A stretch of 64,000 nt of DNA from Aeromonas sp. RU39B (GTDB lineage: Bacteria; Pseudomonadota; Gammaproteobacteria; Enterobacterales; Aeromonadaceae). The notes under the pieces were generated by a model. It was not told the origin of the DNA, searched no databases, and saw only the letters and a list, made by a program, of their open reading frames with translations. Position 1 is the first letter of the stretch; every line of letters starts with the position of its first letter. A program made the position numbers and the translations under genes. Where the stretch lies: NCBI RefSeq assembly GCF_900156095.1, contig NZ_FTMJ01000003.1:186001-250000 (forward strand), read 5' to 3'. Shown piece after piece: positions 21,191-30,812 of this stretch.

Positions 21191-22390
21191 TTAGCCCACC
21201 AGAGCGATTGCGTCGCGAGCAATGACCCACTCTTCGTTGGTCGGGATCACCAGCGCCGGACGGCTATCTTCGGTGGTGATACGACCTTCACCACCCAACA
21301 CGGCCGCTTCGTTGGCCTGCTTGTCGACCTTAAAGCCGAGCAGAGCCAGACGATCAAGAATCATCTCGCGGATCATGGCGGCGTTTTCACCGATACCACC
21401 GGTGAACACAACCGCATCCAGACGACCATCCATCGCAGCGGCATAAGCGCCAACATACTTGGCAACGCGATAAGTGAAGACGTCAACAGCACGCTTGGCA
21501 CCGGCATCGCTACCATAGTTGCTGGTAGCGTAGCGGCAGTCGCTGCTCGCTTCAGTCAGACCCAACAGACCGGATTGCTTGGTCAGCAGGGTGTTGATCT
21601 CGTCCACCGAGTAACCCAGCTTGTCGTGCAGGAAGAAGATAATGGCAGGATCCAGATCACCGGAGCGGGTACCCATGGCCAGACCTTCCAGCGGAGTCAA
21701 CCCCATGGAGGTGTCAACCGACTTGCCGTTCTTGATGGCGCAGACCGAAGCACCGTTGCCCAAGTGGCAGTTGATGACATTGACGTCAGCGAGCGGTTTG
21801 CCCAGCGCAATGGCGGCTTGCTCGGCAATAAAACGGTGAGAGGTGCCATGAGCGCCGTAACGACGGATGCCGTTCTCTTTGTAGAGCTTGTAGGGCAGCG
21901 CGTAGAGGTAGGCTTCCTCAGGCAGGCTCTGGTGGAAGGCGGTGTCAAACACGGCCACGTTCTTGTCAGCCAGCTGCGGGAACACCTTGAGGGCGGCACG
22001 AATGCCGATCAGGTGAGCCGGGTTGTGCAGCGGCGCAAACGGGATGGCGGCTTCAATACCGGCAATCACGTCGTCGTTGATCTGCACCGAGCTGGAGAAG
22101 CGCTCGCCACCGTGAACGATACGATGGCCAATAGCCACCAGTTGAGCAGCCAGCGTGGGATCCTGGCTCAGAATGTGGTGAACGATATGATCGAGGGCCT
22201 CTTGGTGAGCCGCACCGGCTCCCAGCATGGCTTCACCCTTGACGCCGTGCAATTTCCATTTGATCCGGGCATCGTCAAGGTTAAAGCACTCGGCCAGACC
22301 GGAGAGACAGGCCTCGCCGGACTCGGCGTCCATCACTGCGAATTTGAGGGAGGAACTGCCGCAGTTCAGGATCAATACCAACTTGCTCAT
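21191..22390 (-). CDS. ackA: Acetate kinase
   Basis: Interconverts acetyl phosphate + ADP and acetate + ATP. It has 399 residues starting [17 protein letters not shown], the family N-terminus with the phosphate-binding [27 protein letters not shown] and [10 protein letters not shown] are all present. The in-frame extension to 22501 is rejected in favour of the ATG at 22390. The usual partner pta is not adjacent: the gene is followed by its own terminator and preceded by a YhcH-type gene in the same direction. Confidence 0.95.
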   Translation of the reverse strand: MSKLVLILNCGSSSLKFAVMDAESGEACLSGLAECFNLDDARIKWKLHGVKGEAMLGAGAAHQEALDHIVHHILSQDPTLAAQLVAIGHRIVHGGERFSSSVQINDDVIAGIEAAIPFAPLHNPAHLIGIRAALKVFPQLADKNVAVFDTAFHQSLPEEAYLYALPYKLYKENGIRRYGAHGTSHRFIAEQAAIALGKPLADVNVINCHLGNGASVCAIKNGKSVDTSMGLTPLEGLAMGTRSGDLDPAIIFFLHDKLGYSVDEINTLLTKQSGLLGLTEASSDCRYATSNYGSDAGAKRAVDVFTYRVAKYVGAYAAAMDGRLDAVVFTGGIGENAAMIREMILDRLALLGFKVDKQANEAAVLGGEGRITTEDSRPALVIPTNEEWVIARDAIALVG

Positions 22391-22515
22391 TTCTGAATCT
22401 TCCTGTGGTTCGGCATCATGCCGTGTCGTGTTATCCACATGGGACAGGATCCCCACAGTCGGGGTCTTATGGCCGCACGGCGGGCGCGACCAATTCTTCA
22501 ATTCGGCTGCGGCTT

Positions 22516-22989
<474 letters not shown>

Positions 22990-23091
22990 TCACTCATCAT
23001 CAAACGGGGCCCTTTGGCCCGAAACGGGGTTTCAACATCGTACCAGCTGAAACCATAGTATTCACCATCTTGGCCCCCACTTTTTTGACCA

Positions 23092-23120
23092 GAAACAAAA
23101 ACGGGAGCATCTGCTCCCGT
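23092..23120 (-). terminator. Terminator of the acyltransferase gene
   Basis: ACGGGAGCA / TGCTCCCGT around TC, followed on the minus strand by TTTTTGTTT, 20 bp after the stop of the gene at 23143. Confidence 0.85.
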
Positions 23121-23142
23121 TATAAATAAAAAATATAAATCA

Positions 23143-24249
23143 TCAAATATTTTTTAAGTTCTCAACTGGCTTCGCATACATCTGTCGCCACAGATCCTGA
23201 TGAGCCTCAGGCACGCGAGCCAGTCGTTCGGCATACGCGGCCACTTCCCGTTCGTTAGCCTTATCTTGCTGACCGGCAGCCAGATAGTTGCTCGGGAAGA
23301 GGTGATAGTGACTCCAGATGGTCCGATCAATCAGGGCCGCCAGCTGGTCCGGATCGCTGAAACCATCCTGTACCGGCGCACCGAATGCCACATGCACTCG
23401 TCCCTTGTGGCCCACAATACCTGCCACGATGCTTTCGATATCCTCGAACTCGCCCTTCTCATAGCGACCAAACTGGGCCTTCTCGTAGAGCTCGCGAGCC
23501 TTGGCCATGTCGGTCGGGTCCCACTCGTAAGAGATGGTCACTGGCACGATGTTGAGCGTGCGCATGTAATCGACAAAATCCAGCTTCTGCTTCTTGCCAT
23601 CCATGTAGAACATCTTGAGGATGGCCGGATCGGTTCTATCGTCCCCATCCTTGGCACGCCCCTCTTTCTGGGCGATCCAGATGGAGTGACCGGTATGAAC
23701 CGAGTCACCGATGTATGCAGAGAGATCGCCAAGCGCCTTCATCATTTCACGCGGCCCCTTGGCCGAGCGTTTGACGATAAAGCTCTTGTTGAGCTTCATC
23801 AGCTCGGTGGCGCAGGGTTTACGCAGCAGGTTATCGCCGATGGCGATACGCACCGTGTCACGGTCGCAGCTAAACAGGCCCCAGTTGACAAAGGCCGGGT
23901 CCATGGCGATGTCGCGGTGGTTAGAAACAAACAGATAGCCCTTGTCTGCCGCCAGATGTTCCAAACCGGAGAAGGTCACCCCATCGGTCGAGCCGGCGAT
24001 CATGCGCTGCATGTAGCTGGCCACCCCCAGCTGCACTTGACGCACTGTGTTGACGCCCGCCCATTTGTAGCGCAATACCAGCCGGATCAATGGTTTGAGC
24101 AACCACCCCAAGCCATTGACCAGATTGCCAAAACGGTATTTGGCGATGGCACCAATAAATTCATCGTCACGGATCAGACGATCAATGGCGGCGGCCACTT
24201 CGTCATCGTTATAGGGACGAATCTCTGCAAATCTGTCTACTTCTGCCAC
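23143..24249 (-). CDS. 1-acyl-glycerol-3-phosphate acyltransferase-like protein
   Basis: A 368-residue PlsC-superfamily protein. The acyltransferase HX4D box appears as NHRDIAMD (around residue 110), and a second block resembles the substrate-binding region (KRSAKGPREMM). Length and sequence fit a subgroup of large PlsC-like proteins of uncertain substrate rather than the housekeeping PlsC, so a role in phospholipid or other lipid acylation is inferred. It stands alone with its own terminator. Confidence 0.75.
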   Translation of the reverse strand: MAEVDRFAEIRPYNDDEVAAAIDRLIRDDEFIGAIAKYRFGNLVNGLGWLLKPLIRLVLRYKWAGVNTVRQVQLGVASYMQRMIAGSTDGVTFSGLEHLAADKGYLFVSNHRDIAMDPAFVNWGLFSCDRDTVRIAIGDNLLRKPCATELMKLNKSFIVKRSAKGPREMMKALGDLSAYIGDSVHTGHSIWIAQKEGRAKDGDDRTDPAILKMFYMDGKKQKLDFVDYMRTLNIVPVTISYEWDPTDMAKARELYEKAQFGRYEKGEFEDIESIVAGIVGHKGRVHVAFGAPVQDGFSDPDQLAALIDRTIWSHYHLFPSNYLAAGQQDKANEREVAAYAERLARVPEAHQDLWRQMYAKPVENLKNI

Positions 24250-24274
24250 GGGAATGCCTTCATTTTCGGAGAAA

Positions 24275-24292
24275 CGGCCCGACGGGCCGAAA
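24275..24292 (-). terminator. Hairpin upstream of the acyltransferase gene
   Basis: CGGCCC / GGGCCG around three bases, followed on the minus strand by TTTCTCC. It could end transcription from the racemase gene or lie in the acyltransferase leader. Confidence 0.4.
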
Positions 24293-24377
24293 AGTCAGGG
24301 CGCAATTTTACACACTTTTGGCATGGGTGATATGAGACAGGGAAGGATATGAGATCTGACCAGTAGAATATCAAGCC

Positions 24378-25070
24378 TCAAGAGAGGGCAGCGCTGATAG
24401 CGGCCTCAGCGTGAATAGCGGTGGTGTCATACAGGGGAACCGCCGCCTGACACTGCCCCACCAGCAAGGCAATCTCGGTACAACCGAGGATCACCGCCTC
24501 GCAGCCCTGCTCGGCCAGCGCGCTGATGATAGCCAAATATTCAGCGCGCGAGGCATCATTGACGACCCCAAGGCAGAGCTCGTCATAGATGATGCGATGC
24601 ACACGCTCACGCTGCAGCTCGTCGGGCGTCACCACCTCCAGAGCAAAGCGCTCACTCAGGCGTCCCTTATAAAAATCCTGCTCCATGGTAAAACGTGTAC
24701 CCAACAGCCCGACGCGACGCACCCCGTCACGCACCAGCCGGGCTCCGGTCGCATCGGCAATATGCAGCAGCGGAATGCTGACCGCAGCCTCAAGCGCCGG
24801 CGCCACCTTATGCATGGTGTTGGTCGCCAGCAGCAGAAAATCGGCGCCACCCGCTTCAAGAGAGCGCGCCGCCTTGGCCAGCACTTGGCCGGCCTGCTCC
24901 CAGTCCCCTTGCGCCTGCAGCCGCTCAATCTCAGCAAAATCAACGCTATGCAAAAGAATGCGGGCCGAATGCAGGCCGCCCAGACGCTCCCGAACCCCAC
25001 GATTGAGCGCCTGATAGTAGCTGACCGTTGACTCCCAGCTCATGCCACCGAGCACACCGATACAGAGCAT
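24378..25070 (-). CDS. ygeA: Aspartate/glutamate racemase, YgeA type
   Basis: A 230-residue cofactor-independent amino-acid racemase that collinearly matches E. coli YgeA. MLCIGVLGGMSWEST, LGGLHSA, LLHSVDF and TNTMHKVA are conserved. The pair Thr83 and Cys197 (in LGCTEI) is retained at the same numbering; the E. coli enzyme was described as having this atypical Thr/Cys active site. It probably makes D-amino acids or interconverts Asp/Glu enantiomers in the cytoplasm. It lies 10 bases downstream of a LysE exporter in the same direction, suggesting a shared transcript for amino-acid conversion and export. Confidence 0.85.
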   Translation of the reverse strand: MLCIGVLGGMSWESTVSYYQALNRGVRERLGGLHSARILLHSVDFAEIERLQAQGDWEQAGQVLAKAARSLEAGGADFLLLATNTMHKVAPALEAAVSIPLLHIADATGARLVRDGVRRVGLLGTRFTMEQDFYKGRLSERFALEVVTPDELQRERVHRIIYDELCLGVVNDASRAEYLAIISALAEQGCEAVILGCTEIALLVGQCQAAVPLYDTTAIHAEAAISAALS

Positions 25071-25080
25071 GATTGAATCC

Positions 25081-25671
25081 TTATAACCAGATCATTAGTA
25101 CGCAGGCAGCTGTCGCGGCCCCCATACCCAGATTAAAACGACGCCAACCGACCGGAGTGCGGATCATGCGACGCACCTGGGCCCCAAACACCACCCAGAA
25201 CGCGCCGGTATAGAGTCCGGTGCCAAAGAAGATCGCCAGCACCCAGATGGCCGATGGCCAATAGGCTTCGCCGCTGAGAGTAAATCCACCGATGGCCGAC
25301 AGCGCCATCATCCAGGCCTTGGGATTGAGCAGTTGCAGCAACGCGCCTTGATGAGCCGGGATCAGCGGACGATTGCCCTCCGCCGGTCCTGTCGATTTGG
25401 CCACCTTCCAGGCGAGCCAGAGCAGATAGAGAGAGCCGATGATCCGCAGCAGATCGTGCAGCAGTGGCACGCGCTCGAAGATGACCCCCAATCCCAGCGC
25501 CATTGCCAGAATCATCAGGTTGATGCCACCGACGACCCCCACCAGCAGCGGCAGACTGCGACGAAAGCCTTGGGAGGCCCCCGAGGTGGTCAGCAGCATA
25601 TTGTTGGGGCCAGGGGTTCCACAGGTTACCAGGGCAAAGCCGGCCAGCGGCAGCAGCCAGTTCAGATCCAT
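25081..25671 (-). CDS. LysE-family amino-acid exporter
   Basis: A 196-residue inner-membrane protein with about six hydrophobic segments. The LysE/RhtB signature TCGTPGPNNMLLTTSGA is near residue 18 and LNPKAWMM is in the middle. Family members export amino acids or analogues by proton antiport; the substrate here is unknown. It sits between the racemase and a second LysE gene, all on the minus strand. Confidence 0.85.
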   Translation of the reverse strand: MDLNWLLPLAGFALVTCGTPGPNNMLLTTSGASQGFRRSLPLLVGVVGGINLMILAMALGLGVIFERVPLLHDLLRIIGSLYLLWLAWKVAKSTGPAEGNRPLIPAHQGALLQLLNPKAWMMALSAIGGFTLSGEAYWPSAIWVLAIFFGTGLYTGAFWVVFGAQVRRMIRTPVGWRRFNLGMGAATAACVLMIWL

Positions 25672-25744
25672 CTCGCACTCTCCTTGAATATCAGCAAGCG
25701 CACTACTATGCCGCAGCCCCTCGCTTCACAACAATACCCAGCGA

Positions 25745-26341
25745 CTAGATCCAGAGCATCACCACGCACAGCGCCGTCAATGCCCCCAAGGTGCCATTTA
25801 GGCGACGCCAGCCACGTTCACTGCGAATCCACTGTCCCAACTGCTGACCAAACAACACCCAGCAGTAACAGACCGGCGCGGCCACCATCAGAAAGATGCT
25901 CATCACGGCCATCTGGCTCGTCCAATAAGCCTGGCCACTAAAGGTAAACAGACTGATGGCAGAGATCCCCATCATCCAGGCCTTGGGATTGATGAACTGA
26001 AAACCGATGCCTTCTACAAAATTGAGGGGACGGCTGCGCTGCGCCGGATCAGCCGGAGAACCGGCCAGTGCAATGCGCAGGGCCAGCCAGAGCAGATAAG
26101 CGCTGCCAAACACCTGCAGCGCCAAACGCAGCAGCGGCCACTGTTCGAACAGGGGATAGAGTCCCAGAGCCAGCACCAGTTGCAGGACCGGCTGGCCAAA
26201 GCTCACTCCGAGCAGGTGCGGCAAGGTGCGCCGCGCGCCAAAATTGGCGCCCGAGGCGGTGAGCATCAGGTTATTGGGGCCCGGCGTTCCACAGGTAAGA
26301 ATCGCAAATCCCAGCAGGGTGGCAAACCATTCCATTGTCAT
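25745..26341 (-). CDS. LysE-family amino-acid exporter
   Basis: A 198-residue paralogue of the preceding exporter, with TCGTPGPNNLMLTASGA and NPKAWMMGISAI. The start is the ATG at 26341 after AGGAG; ATG 26335 (MEWFATLLGF) is a possible alternative. An in-frame extension upstream would read through the divergent operators and is rejected. It faces the MocR-type regulator at 26460, which probably controls it through the palindromes in between. Confidence 0.85.
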   Translation of the reverse strand: MTMEWFATLLGFAILTCGTPGPNNLMLTASGANFGARRTLPHLLGVSFGQPVLQLVLALGLYPLFEQWPLLRLALQVFGSAYLLWLALRIALAGSPADPAQRSRPLNFVEGIGFQFINPKAWMMGISAISLFTFSGQAYWTSQMAVMSIFLMVAAPVCYCWVLFGQQLGQWIRSERGWRRLNGTLGALTALCVVMLWI

Positions 26342-26365
26342 CGTATGAGCTCCTGAACTATCCAT

Positions 26366-26381
26366 ATTGTCTCGATACAAT
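26366..26381. promoter_or_regulatory. Palindrome 1 in the LysE/MocR divergent region
   Basis: ATTGT-N6-ACAAT, 25 bp from the LysE start. It shares its arms with two further palindromes at 26422 and 26451, so it is a candidate operator of the MocR-type regulator. Confidence 0.5.
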
Positions 26382-26421
26382 CGAGGTGATAACGCTATTG
26401 TTGGTATGAAATTCACGCTAT

Positions 26422-26432
26422 ATTGGGACAAT
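26422..26432. promoter_or_regulatory. Palindrome 2 in the LysE/MocR divergent region
   Basis: ATTG-GGA-CAAT. A shorter version of the ATTGT/ACAAT unit, 28 bp upstream of the regulator's start. Confidence 0.4.
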
Positions 26433-26450
26433 CTTTCGATCAATGGATTT

Positions 26451-26467
26451 ATTGTCACCATGACAAT
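26451..26467. promoter_or_regulatory. Palindrome 3, overlapping the regulator start
   Basis: ATTGTCA-CCA-TGACAAT, a perfect 7-bp inverted repeat covering the possible start codons at 26460 and 26466. Binding here would directly block expression of the regulator (autorepression, inferred). Confidence 0.5.
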
Positions 26468-27839
26468 GTGGACTCCCGATCTCGCAGCCTATTCAGGCCC
26501 CCTCTATCTGCGTCTGGCCAATGCCATCGAGCACGCCATCGGTCAGGGTGAGCTGGCCGGTGGCTCCCGCCTGCCGACCCAACGAGCGCTGGCAGATCGG
26601 CTTGGCGTCACTGTTGGCACCATCACCCGCGCCTATGCCGAAGCGGAGCGCCGTGGCTGGCTGACCGCCCGGGTGGGCGATGGCACCTGGGTGCGCAGTG
26701 AAGAGGAGGCCACCGCCAGTGACTGGCCACTGCGTGAAGAGCAGGATGGCCGCATCGAATTGTGGCAAAATCTGCCGGTGCCACTCGACCGAGCCGCCAA
26801 AGTCGGCCCCCTGCTGCAACAGATTGAACGCGATGGCAGCCTCAACCGCCTGCTCGGTTATGACAACGAGGCAGGCCGACCCGAACAACGCGACGTGTTT
26901 TTGCAGTGGCTGGGCAGTCATGGCATTGCAGCCACCCACGACCGCTTTCTATTTAGCAATGGCGCCCAGCACGGCATCTTGCTAACCCTGCTCGCCACGG
27001 GCTGCGTGGGAGAGCATATCGCGTGCGAGAGCTTGAGCTACCCAGGCCTGCTCGGGGCGGCGCGCCAGCTTCGTTGCCAAGTCAGTGCTGTCGCCATGGA
27101 CGATGAAGGGATGCGCCCCGATGCCCTTGAGGCGCTGTGCCGCCAGCGTCGACCACGACTTATCTATCTCACCCCAACCCTGCAAAATCCCACCACCGCC
27201 ATCATGGGGGAGGCGCGCCGCCGTGAGCTGCTGGCGGTCTGCGCCCGCCATGAGGTGTGGGTGGTGGAAGATGACGTCAACGGCTTGTTGCCGGCCACCC
27301 GGTTTACCCCCATGGTGAGCCTGATGCCCGAGCGGGTCATTCATCTGGGCAGTCTGGCCAAAATTGCTTGCGGCGGTCTGCGCCTTGGATTTCTGCTCTG
27401 CCCAACGTCTTTACGCCCAGCACTGGGGCAAGCCATGCGCTTATCCAGCTGGATGGTGAGCCCGCTGCTGGTCGAACTGGCGGCTCGTCTGGTACAACAG
27501 GGGCAGCTGACGGCATTACTGGAAGAGCAGCGTCAGGCGCTGGCCCGTCGTGGTGAGCTGCTGGCCCATCTGCTGCCGCAAGCACGCTGGCAGCCGGGGG
27601 CGATGCATGCCTGGCTCGCGCTACCCGCCCCCTGGCGTTGCAGCGAGTTTGTGATGGCGGCAGACAGGATGGGCGTTGGCGTGACCAGCGGCGAGCTGTT
27701 TGCGGCCAGCCAGCAAGCCACGGTGCAAGCGGTGCGCCTGAGCATCTCGCAGCCGGCCAGTGACGCGCGTCTGGGTGAGGGGCTCGCGCGCCTCAAAGCC
27801 CTGCTGGCCAGCCTGCCTCCGAGCCAGTTGTTACTGTAA
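26460..27839 (+). CDS. MocR/PdxR-type GntR regulator with aminotransferase domain
   Basis: About 459 residues. The N-terminal GntR winged helix (about 15-80, with GSRLPTQRALADRLGVTVGT) is followed by a fold-type I aminotransferase-like effector domain. The PLP-binding lysine is kept in HLGSLAKIACGGLRLGF. The start is ATG 26460 or 26466; the upstream frame runs through operator-like repeats. Such regulators sense PLP or amino-acid adducts. Divergence from a LysE exporter suggests control of amino-acid export. Confidence 0.85.
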   Translation: MTMWTPDLAAYSGPLYLRLANAIEHAIGQGELAGGSRLPTQRALADRLGVTVGTITRAYAEAERRGWLTARVGDGTWVRSEEEATASDWPLREEQDGRIELWQNLPVPLDRAAKVGPLLQQIERDGSLNRLLGYDNEAGRPEQRDVFLQWLGSHGIAATHDRFLFSNGAQHGILLTLLATGCVGEHIACESLSYPGLLGAARQLRCQVSAVAMDDEGMRPDALEALCRQRRPRLIYLTPTLQNPTTAIMGEARRRELLAVCARHEVWVVEDDVNGLLPATRFTPMVSLMPERVIHLGSLAKIACGGLRLGFLLCPTSLRPALGQAMRLSSWMVSPLLVELAARLVQQGQLTALLEEQRQALARRGELLAHLLPQARWQPGAMHAWLALPAPWRCSEFVMAADRMGVGVTSGELFAASQQATVQAVRLSISQPASDARLGEGLARLKALLASLPPSQLLL

Positions 27840-27861
27840 TTCTGTGATGACAGGAGTCTGC

Positions 27862-28290
27862 ATGCGTCTGCTGTTGGTGTTGCTCGCTCTGCTGTTAAGT
27901 GGCTGCGCTTCGCCAAACCGGCAGGCGCTAGGCCAGGCTCTTGGAACGCTACAAGGAGAGATGCAGCAACTGGAAGAGGAGCTGGCCGAACTCAACGGCC
28001 TGCACTATCAAAAAGCGCTCGACTCGCCGCTCTCCCTGCGTCGCCACCTTGCCGCCAAGCAAGCAGAAGGCATTGGCGCGACCCTCAGCGATGGTCCGCA
28101 GTTGACCTACCACTATCGGCTCAATGCGGCTCCCGCTTCTGGCCAGCTTAGCCAAAACCCGTGTCTCGATTATGCGTTTGAGCTGCGCCGGCTCGGGCGC
28201 TTCGGCCTGCTGGTGCTACAGTGGCAGGCGGGCAGTGCACAAGGTGAACAACGCCAGCGTCAGAGCGATTGCCACTGGGCAGCCCATTGA
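27862..28290 (+). CDS. Small lipoprotein of unknown function
   Basis: A 142-residue predicted lipoprotein. The signal ends in LLLSGC, and a short coiled-coil-like stretch (GTLQGEMQQLEEELAELNG) follows. The start is the ATG at 27862 after AGGAG; no known domain recognised. It lies 22 bp after the MocR-type gene and could be cotranscribed. Two later cysteines could form a disulfide. Confidence 0.7.
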   Translation: MRLLLVLLALLLSGCASPNRQALGQALGTLQGEMQQLEEELAELNGLHYQKALDSPLSLRRHLAAKQAEGIGATLSDGPQLTYHYRLNAAPASGQLSQNPCLDYAFELRRLGRFGLLVLQWQAGSAQGEQRQRQSDCHWAAH

Positions 28291-28346
28291 GCCGCCCAGC
28301 GCAGAGCACTACAATGCCGCCATCTCTGTAGACCGGAATCTGCGTC

Positions 28347-28907
28347 ATGCGCCTTCGACTCTTGCTCGTCACCTTCCCCTTTTTGCTAGCCGGTTGTTCA
28401 TCTCTTTCCGAAGAGGAGTGTCGCAGCGTCAGCTGGTATAACCTCGGCTATCAGGACGGCCAGCAGGGCCACACCCGCGATGCGCTCGGCTCTTATCAAA
28501 AAAGCTGCAGCGAATATGGCGTGAAGGTTGATGAGGCCGAGTGGCAGCGTGGCTATGCCAAGGGATTGGAGCTTTACTGCATTCCCGAGCTGGCCTATCG
28601 CAAGGGTGTGAATGGTGAGCAATATCAGGGGGTCTGCCCCAATGACGCCACCTTCCTCAAGCAATATCAGCGCGGTCGTCAGGAGTATGAGGTCAATCAG
28701 CGGATGCAGTCTCTGCAACAGGAGCTCTATCGCATTGAGCAGCAGTTAGGCGCGATTGAGCGGCGTCTGCACGACAATCTGAGCGACGCTGAACGGGAAG
28801 ATTATCGCAGCCAGCGCCGTTATCTGCAGCGCCAGGCCGAATATATTCGCCAGGAGCTGTTCCAGCTGCGCAACCCGCCCACCGTTATTCAGTTCAACTT
28901 CCAGTAA
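28347..28907 (+). CDS. DUF2799-family lipoprotein
   Basis: A 186-residue lipoprotein with lipobox LLAGC. The N-terminal DUF2799-like region (WYNLGYQDGQQGH, YQKSCSEYG, WQRGYAKGLELYC) is followed by a long helical, Gln/Arg-rich coiled-coil segment (about 110-175). Function of the family is unknown. It is separated by 56 bp from the preceding lipoprotein; a strong bidirectional hairpin follows. Confidence 0.78.
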   Translation: MRLRLLLVTFPFLLAGCSSLSEEECRSVSWYNLGYQDGQQGHTRDALGSYQKSCSEYGVKVDEAEWQRGYAKGLELYCIPELAYRKGVNGEQYQGVCPNDATFLKQYQRGRQEYEVNQRMQSLQQELYRIEQQLGAIERRLHDNLSDAEREDYRSQRRYLQRQAEYIRQELFQLRNPPTVIQFNFQ

Positions 28908-28911
28908 TAGT

Positions 28912-28936
28912 ACGGGGCCGCTTGGCCCCGTTCTGT
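28912..28936. terminator. Terminator between convergent lipoprotein and chemoreceptor genes
   Basis: ACGGGGCC / GGCCCCGT around GCTT, followed by TCTGTTT. It serves both convergent genes. Confidence 0.75.
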
Positions 28937-30577
28937 TTACAACCTGAAACGCTGAACCATACCGCCCAGCTGACCGGCCAGCAGATCGAGATCGGCGCAG
29001 GCCTGCGCCATCTGGGAAGCACCGGTCGCCACCTGCTCGGTCGCCCGGCTGATATTGACCACGTTGCGGCTTAGCTCCTCGCCCACCGCCCCCTGCTCCT
29101 CGGTCGCGGTGGCGATCTGGATATTCATTTCCGAGATGTGTCCGACCGCGCCACTGATCTCGCTGATCACGGTGCCGGCTTCGCGGGCGGTCACTACCGT
29201 GCTCTGCATCAGACTCTGACTCTGCTGCATGGTCACGGCGGCTTGTTCGGCGCGCTGCTGCAACTCGCTAATAATGCTGTTGATCTGTGACGTGGAATCC
29301 TGGGTGCGCTTGGCCAGAGTGCGTACTTCATCCGCCACCACGGCAAAACCACGCCCCTGCTCGCCGGCTCGCGCCGCCTCGATAGCCGCATTGAGCGCCA
29401 ACAGGTTGGTCTGCTCGGCAATGCCGCGAATCACCTCCAGCACGACACCGATGTTGCGGCTGTCATCGCCCAGTTGATGGATCTCACCGGCAGCACTCTC
29501 TAGCGCAGCGGCAACCTGATCGATCTGCTGCAGCGACAGCTGAACCTTGCCCGTTCCCTGCCCTGCCTGCTGACTGGCCTGACCGGCCGCCTCGGCGGCT
29601 TCACTGGTATTGCGCGATACCTCCTGCACCGTTGCCTGCATCTGATGCATCGCTGTCGCCAGTTGGTTGAGCTCATGCTGCTGGCCACTCATGCTGGCCG
29701 CCGACTCGCGCGCCACGGCGCTGATCTCACCGGTTGCGCCAGCCAGCTGCTGCACCGAGCCGGAGAGCGCACTGACCAACTGCCGCAGGTTCTCCTGCAT
29801 CTGGGCCAGACCGCGTGCCAGCGACCCCAGCTCATCGTGGTTGAATCGATTCAGTTCGATGCGAGCGGTGAGATCCCCGGCCGAGATCTGGCGGATCAGC
29901 TCCAGCAGACGATTAACTGGATGGCGTACCTGGCCGCTGAGCCACCAGGCGAGCAGCCATACCAGCAGCACAGCCAAGGCGCCGACCGCCAGCATCAGCC
30001 GCTCGGCATGCTGATAAGTTGCATGACTGAGCTGGGCAGCCTGCTCGGCCAACCCGGCATTAATGTCGCGCAGAGCTGCAGCATAACGCCCTGCCTCTTC
30101 GAGGGCGGCGCGGCTCTGATTTTTACGCAGCTCGGTGAGGCGCTCCATATCGTTAGCGGCAATCGCCGCCATCATCTGCTCGTGCAGGGCGAAATAGCGC
30201 TGCACGCTGGTAATCAGCTTATCGTAGTTCTCACGCTCCTCGGCATTCGAGAAGGGCAGACGGTGATAGACCTGCAGCTCGTTTTCAAATTCGCCACGGC
30301 TGCGATTGAAATCTGCGGTCAGGGAAGCCACGTCAGCACTGTCATGTCCCAGTGCCGCAATCACAATGCCGAGCTCAAGACGACGGGCATTGATAAGATG
30401 AGTCGTCACCCGCCCGGCACTGTTGACCGACGGCAACAGATTCTCGGCCAGCACCGTACTCTGCTCATCCAGCCGCGACAGCTGAGTGGTGGAAAACCAC
30501 ACCAGCCCCACCACCAACAAGGCAAAAAAAGCAAAACCGGCACTGAGCTTCTGGCCGATCGACATCTTTGAAAACAT
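28937..30577 (-). CDS. Methyl-accepting chemotaxis protein
   Basis: A 546-residue transmembrane chemoreceptor. It has TM1 (about 9-30), a periplasmic four-helix-bundle-like sensor (about 30-188), TM2 (about 190-212), a HAMP domain and a cytoplasmic signalling hairpin with the highly conserved tip [19 protein letters not shown]. The ATG at 30577 follows GAGGGAT. There is no C-terminal CheR/CheB-binding pentapeptide (ends MVQRFRL). A sigma-28-type promoter lies upstream at 30696-30722. The ligand is unknown. Confidence 0.93.
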   Translation of the reverse strand: MFSKMSIGQKLSAGFAFFALLVVGLVWFSTTQLSRLDEQSTVLAENLLPSVNSAGRVTTHLINARRLELGIVIAALGHDSADVASLTADFNRSRGEFENELQVYHRLPFSNAEERENYDKLITSVQRYFALHEQMMAAIAANDMERLTELRKNQSRAALEEAGRYAAALRDINAGLAEQAAQLSHATYQHAERLMLAVGALAVLLVWLLAWWLSGQVRHPVNRLLELIRQISAGDLTARIELNRFNHDELGSLARGLAQMQENLRQLVSALSGSVQQLAGATGEISAVARESAASMSGQQHELNQLATAMHQMQATVQEVSRNTSEAAEAAGQASQQAGQGTGKVQLSLQQIDQVAAALESAAGEIHQLGDDSRNIGVVLEVIRGIAEQTNLLALNAAIEAARAGEQGRGFAVVADEVRTLAKRTQDSTSQINSIISELQQRAEQAAVTMQQSQSLMQSTVVTAREAGTVISEISGAVGHISEMNIQIATATEEQGAVGEELSRNVVNISRATEQVATGASQMAQACADLDLLAGQLGGMVQRFRL

Positions 30578-30695
30578 AGGGGCATCCCTCAAGGCTGTTT
30601 AAAATCCATGACTAAATCCCTAATTGGATCATGGGTTAAGCAACTAACTTTGTTACTAACATGCTGATTTATATATAATGTATGCAGCTTATATG

Positions 30696-30722
30696 TTATC
30701 GACAGATTAGCTCAATGCCTTA
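30696..30722 (-). promoter_or_regulatory. Candidate sigma-28 (FliA) promoter for the chemoreceptor
   Basis: Minus strand TAAGGCAT-N11-GTCGATAA against the consensus TAAAGTTT-N11-GCCGATAA: 5/8 and 7/8 matches at exact spacing. It is about 120 bp upstream of the start at 30577, placing the gene in the flagellar/chemotaxis regulon (inference). Confidence 0.6.
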
Positions 30723-30769
30723 AGACATCCGATTTAATGTTTTAAACACTTTAATGCTAGCGAAAACGC

Positions 30770-30793
30770 AAAAGGGCGCCATCAGGCGCCCTT
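30770..30793 (-). terminator. Terminator of the second chemoreceptor gene
   Basis: AAGGGCGCC / GGCGCCCTT around four bases, then TTTTG on the minus strand, 20 bp past the stop at 30813. Confidence 0.8.
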
Positions 30794-30812
30794 CGTGACA
30801 CGGTCCAGAGCT

